A program made the position numbers and the translations under genes. Below the pieces are notes generated by a model. The model did not search any database, was not told the DNA's origin, and saw nothing but the letters and a program-made list of their open reading frames with translations. Positions 63,904 to 64,000 of a stretch of 64,000 nucleotides of DNA are shown piece by piece. Where the stretch lies: positions 1 through 64,000 of the forward strand of contig NZ_FCOI02000038.1 of the NCBI RefSeq assembly GCF_001544795.2, given 5' to 3'. This DNA is from Caballeronia temeraria. GTDB taxonomy: Bacteria; Pseudomonadota; Gammaproteobacteria; Burkholderiales; Burkholderiaceae. Position 1 is the stretch's first letter. Each line of letters opens with the position of its first letter.

Positions 63904-64000
63904 AAAGCGCGATACGCCCAGTCTTGTACAGGTCGCGCACTTTGCTCGCGAACGACGCTTTTGGCGCGCGCTCGCATTCGCCGACGACGGCTGCCACAGG
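63890..64000 (-). CDS. C-terminal end of an unrecognised protein, cut by the window edge
   Basis: Minus-strand frame open from the window end to a stop at 63890: VVGECERAPKASFASKVRDL then YKTGRIALFSHT. Coding-like third positions. It overlaps the end of the IS21 relic by 14 bases. Partial; identity unknown. Confidence 0.4.
   Translation of the reverse strand, partial: PVAAVVGECERAPKASFASKVRDLYKTGRIALFSHT

Overview
The window is high-GC proteobacterial DNA that looks like Burkholderiales, close to Paraburkholderia or Caballeronia. I infer this from the gene families: Burkholderia-type porin, DUF3563, DUF2934, tannase/MHS cluster, CbnR/ClcR-type LysR proteins, chlorocatechol pathway. The number of decayed genes and broken insertion sequences suggests an accessory replicon or a genomic island rather than core chromosome. 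No rRNA, tRNA or CRISPR array was seen.

Layout. (1) 0.2-10.5 kb: a porin, then a complete modified ortho-cleavage (chlorocatechol) operon, with a LysR regulator divergent from chlorocatechol 1,2-dioxygenase, chloromuconate cycloisomerase, dienelactone hydrolase and maleylacetate reductase. An AraC/XylS-type regulator and a three-component Rieske dioxygenase (large subunit, small subunit, ferredoxin; no reductase) most like anthranilate or ortho-halobenzoate dioxygenases follow. Together they could take an ortho-substituted, possibly chlorinated, benzoate to a (chloro)catechol and on to 3-oxoadipate. (2) 10.5-16 kb: small genes, including a ParE/RelE-type toxin-antitoxin pair, CsbD, two stand-alone receiver proteins, several exported Gly/Ser/Pro-rich proteins and a DUF378 membrane protein. 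(3) 16.6-21.9 kb: an MFS transporter, two short-chain dehydrogenases, a LysR regulator and a luciferase-like monooxygenase. Both dehydrogenases have the same 34-bp motif upstream, which suggests one regulon. (4) 22-26 kb: relics of a trehalose/maltose cluster (treZ and the maltokinase half of treS), plus DUF2934. (5) 26.8-36.5 kb: a DUF4239 membrane protein, a FcoT-like acyl-CoA thioesterase, an M29/NicX-like metalloenzyme, an HdeA-like chaperone, a hybrid PAS histidine kinase and a CPBP protease. (6) 36.8-42 kb: a LysR regulator divergent from an MHS transporter, a serine hydrolase and a tannase-family lipoprotein. (7) 42.4-49.5 kb: a LuxR regulator, an atypical OmpR-type regulator, a propionate CoA-transferase-like enzyme, an exported cupin and a QseC-like kinase with its response regulator. 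(8) 50-64 kb: a decay zone with IS30, IS110, IS5-type and IS21 relics and pseudogenes for VOC/glyoxalase-like, cupin, MFS, IclR and response-regulator proteins. Intact genes are scattered among them (NHL-repeat lipoprotein, SnoaL-like, DUF3563, alpha/beta hydrolase, and two copies of an unnamed ~68-residue protein family).

Some families occur more than once in different states of repair: exported cupin (intact and broken), VOC-like protein (two broken copies), OmpR receiver (canonical, atypical, and a relic), and the ~68-residue protein (two intact copies). The best candidates for new biology are the joined Rieske dioxygenase/chlorocatechol locus, its possible leader hairpin, the shared operator of the two dehydrogenases, and the FcoT-like enzyme outside its usual lipopeptide setting. 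Assignments come from reading translated sequence and from memory of the families; no database search was run.
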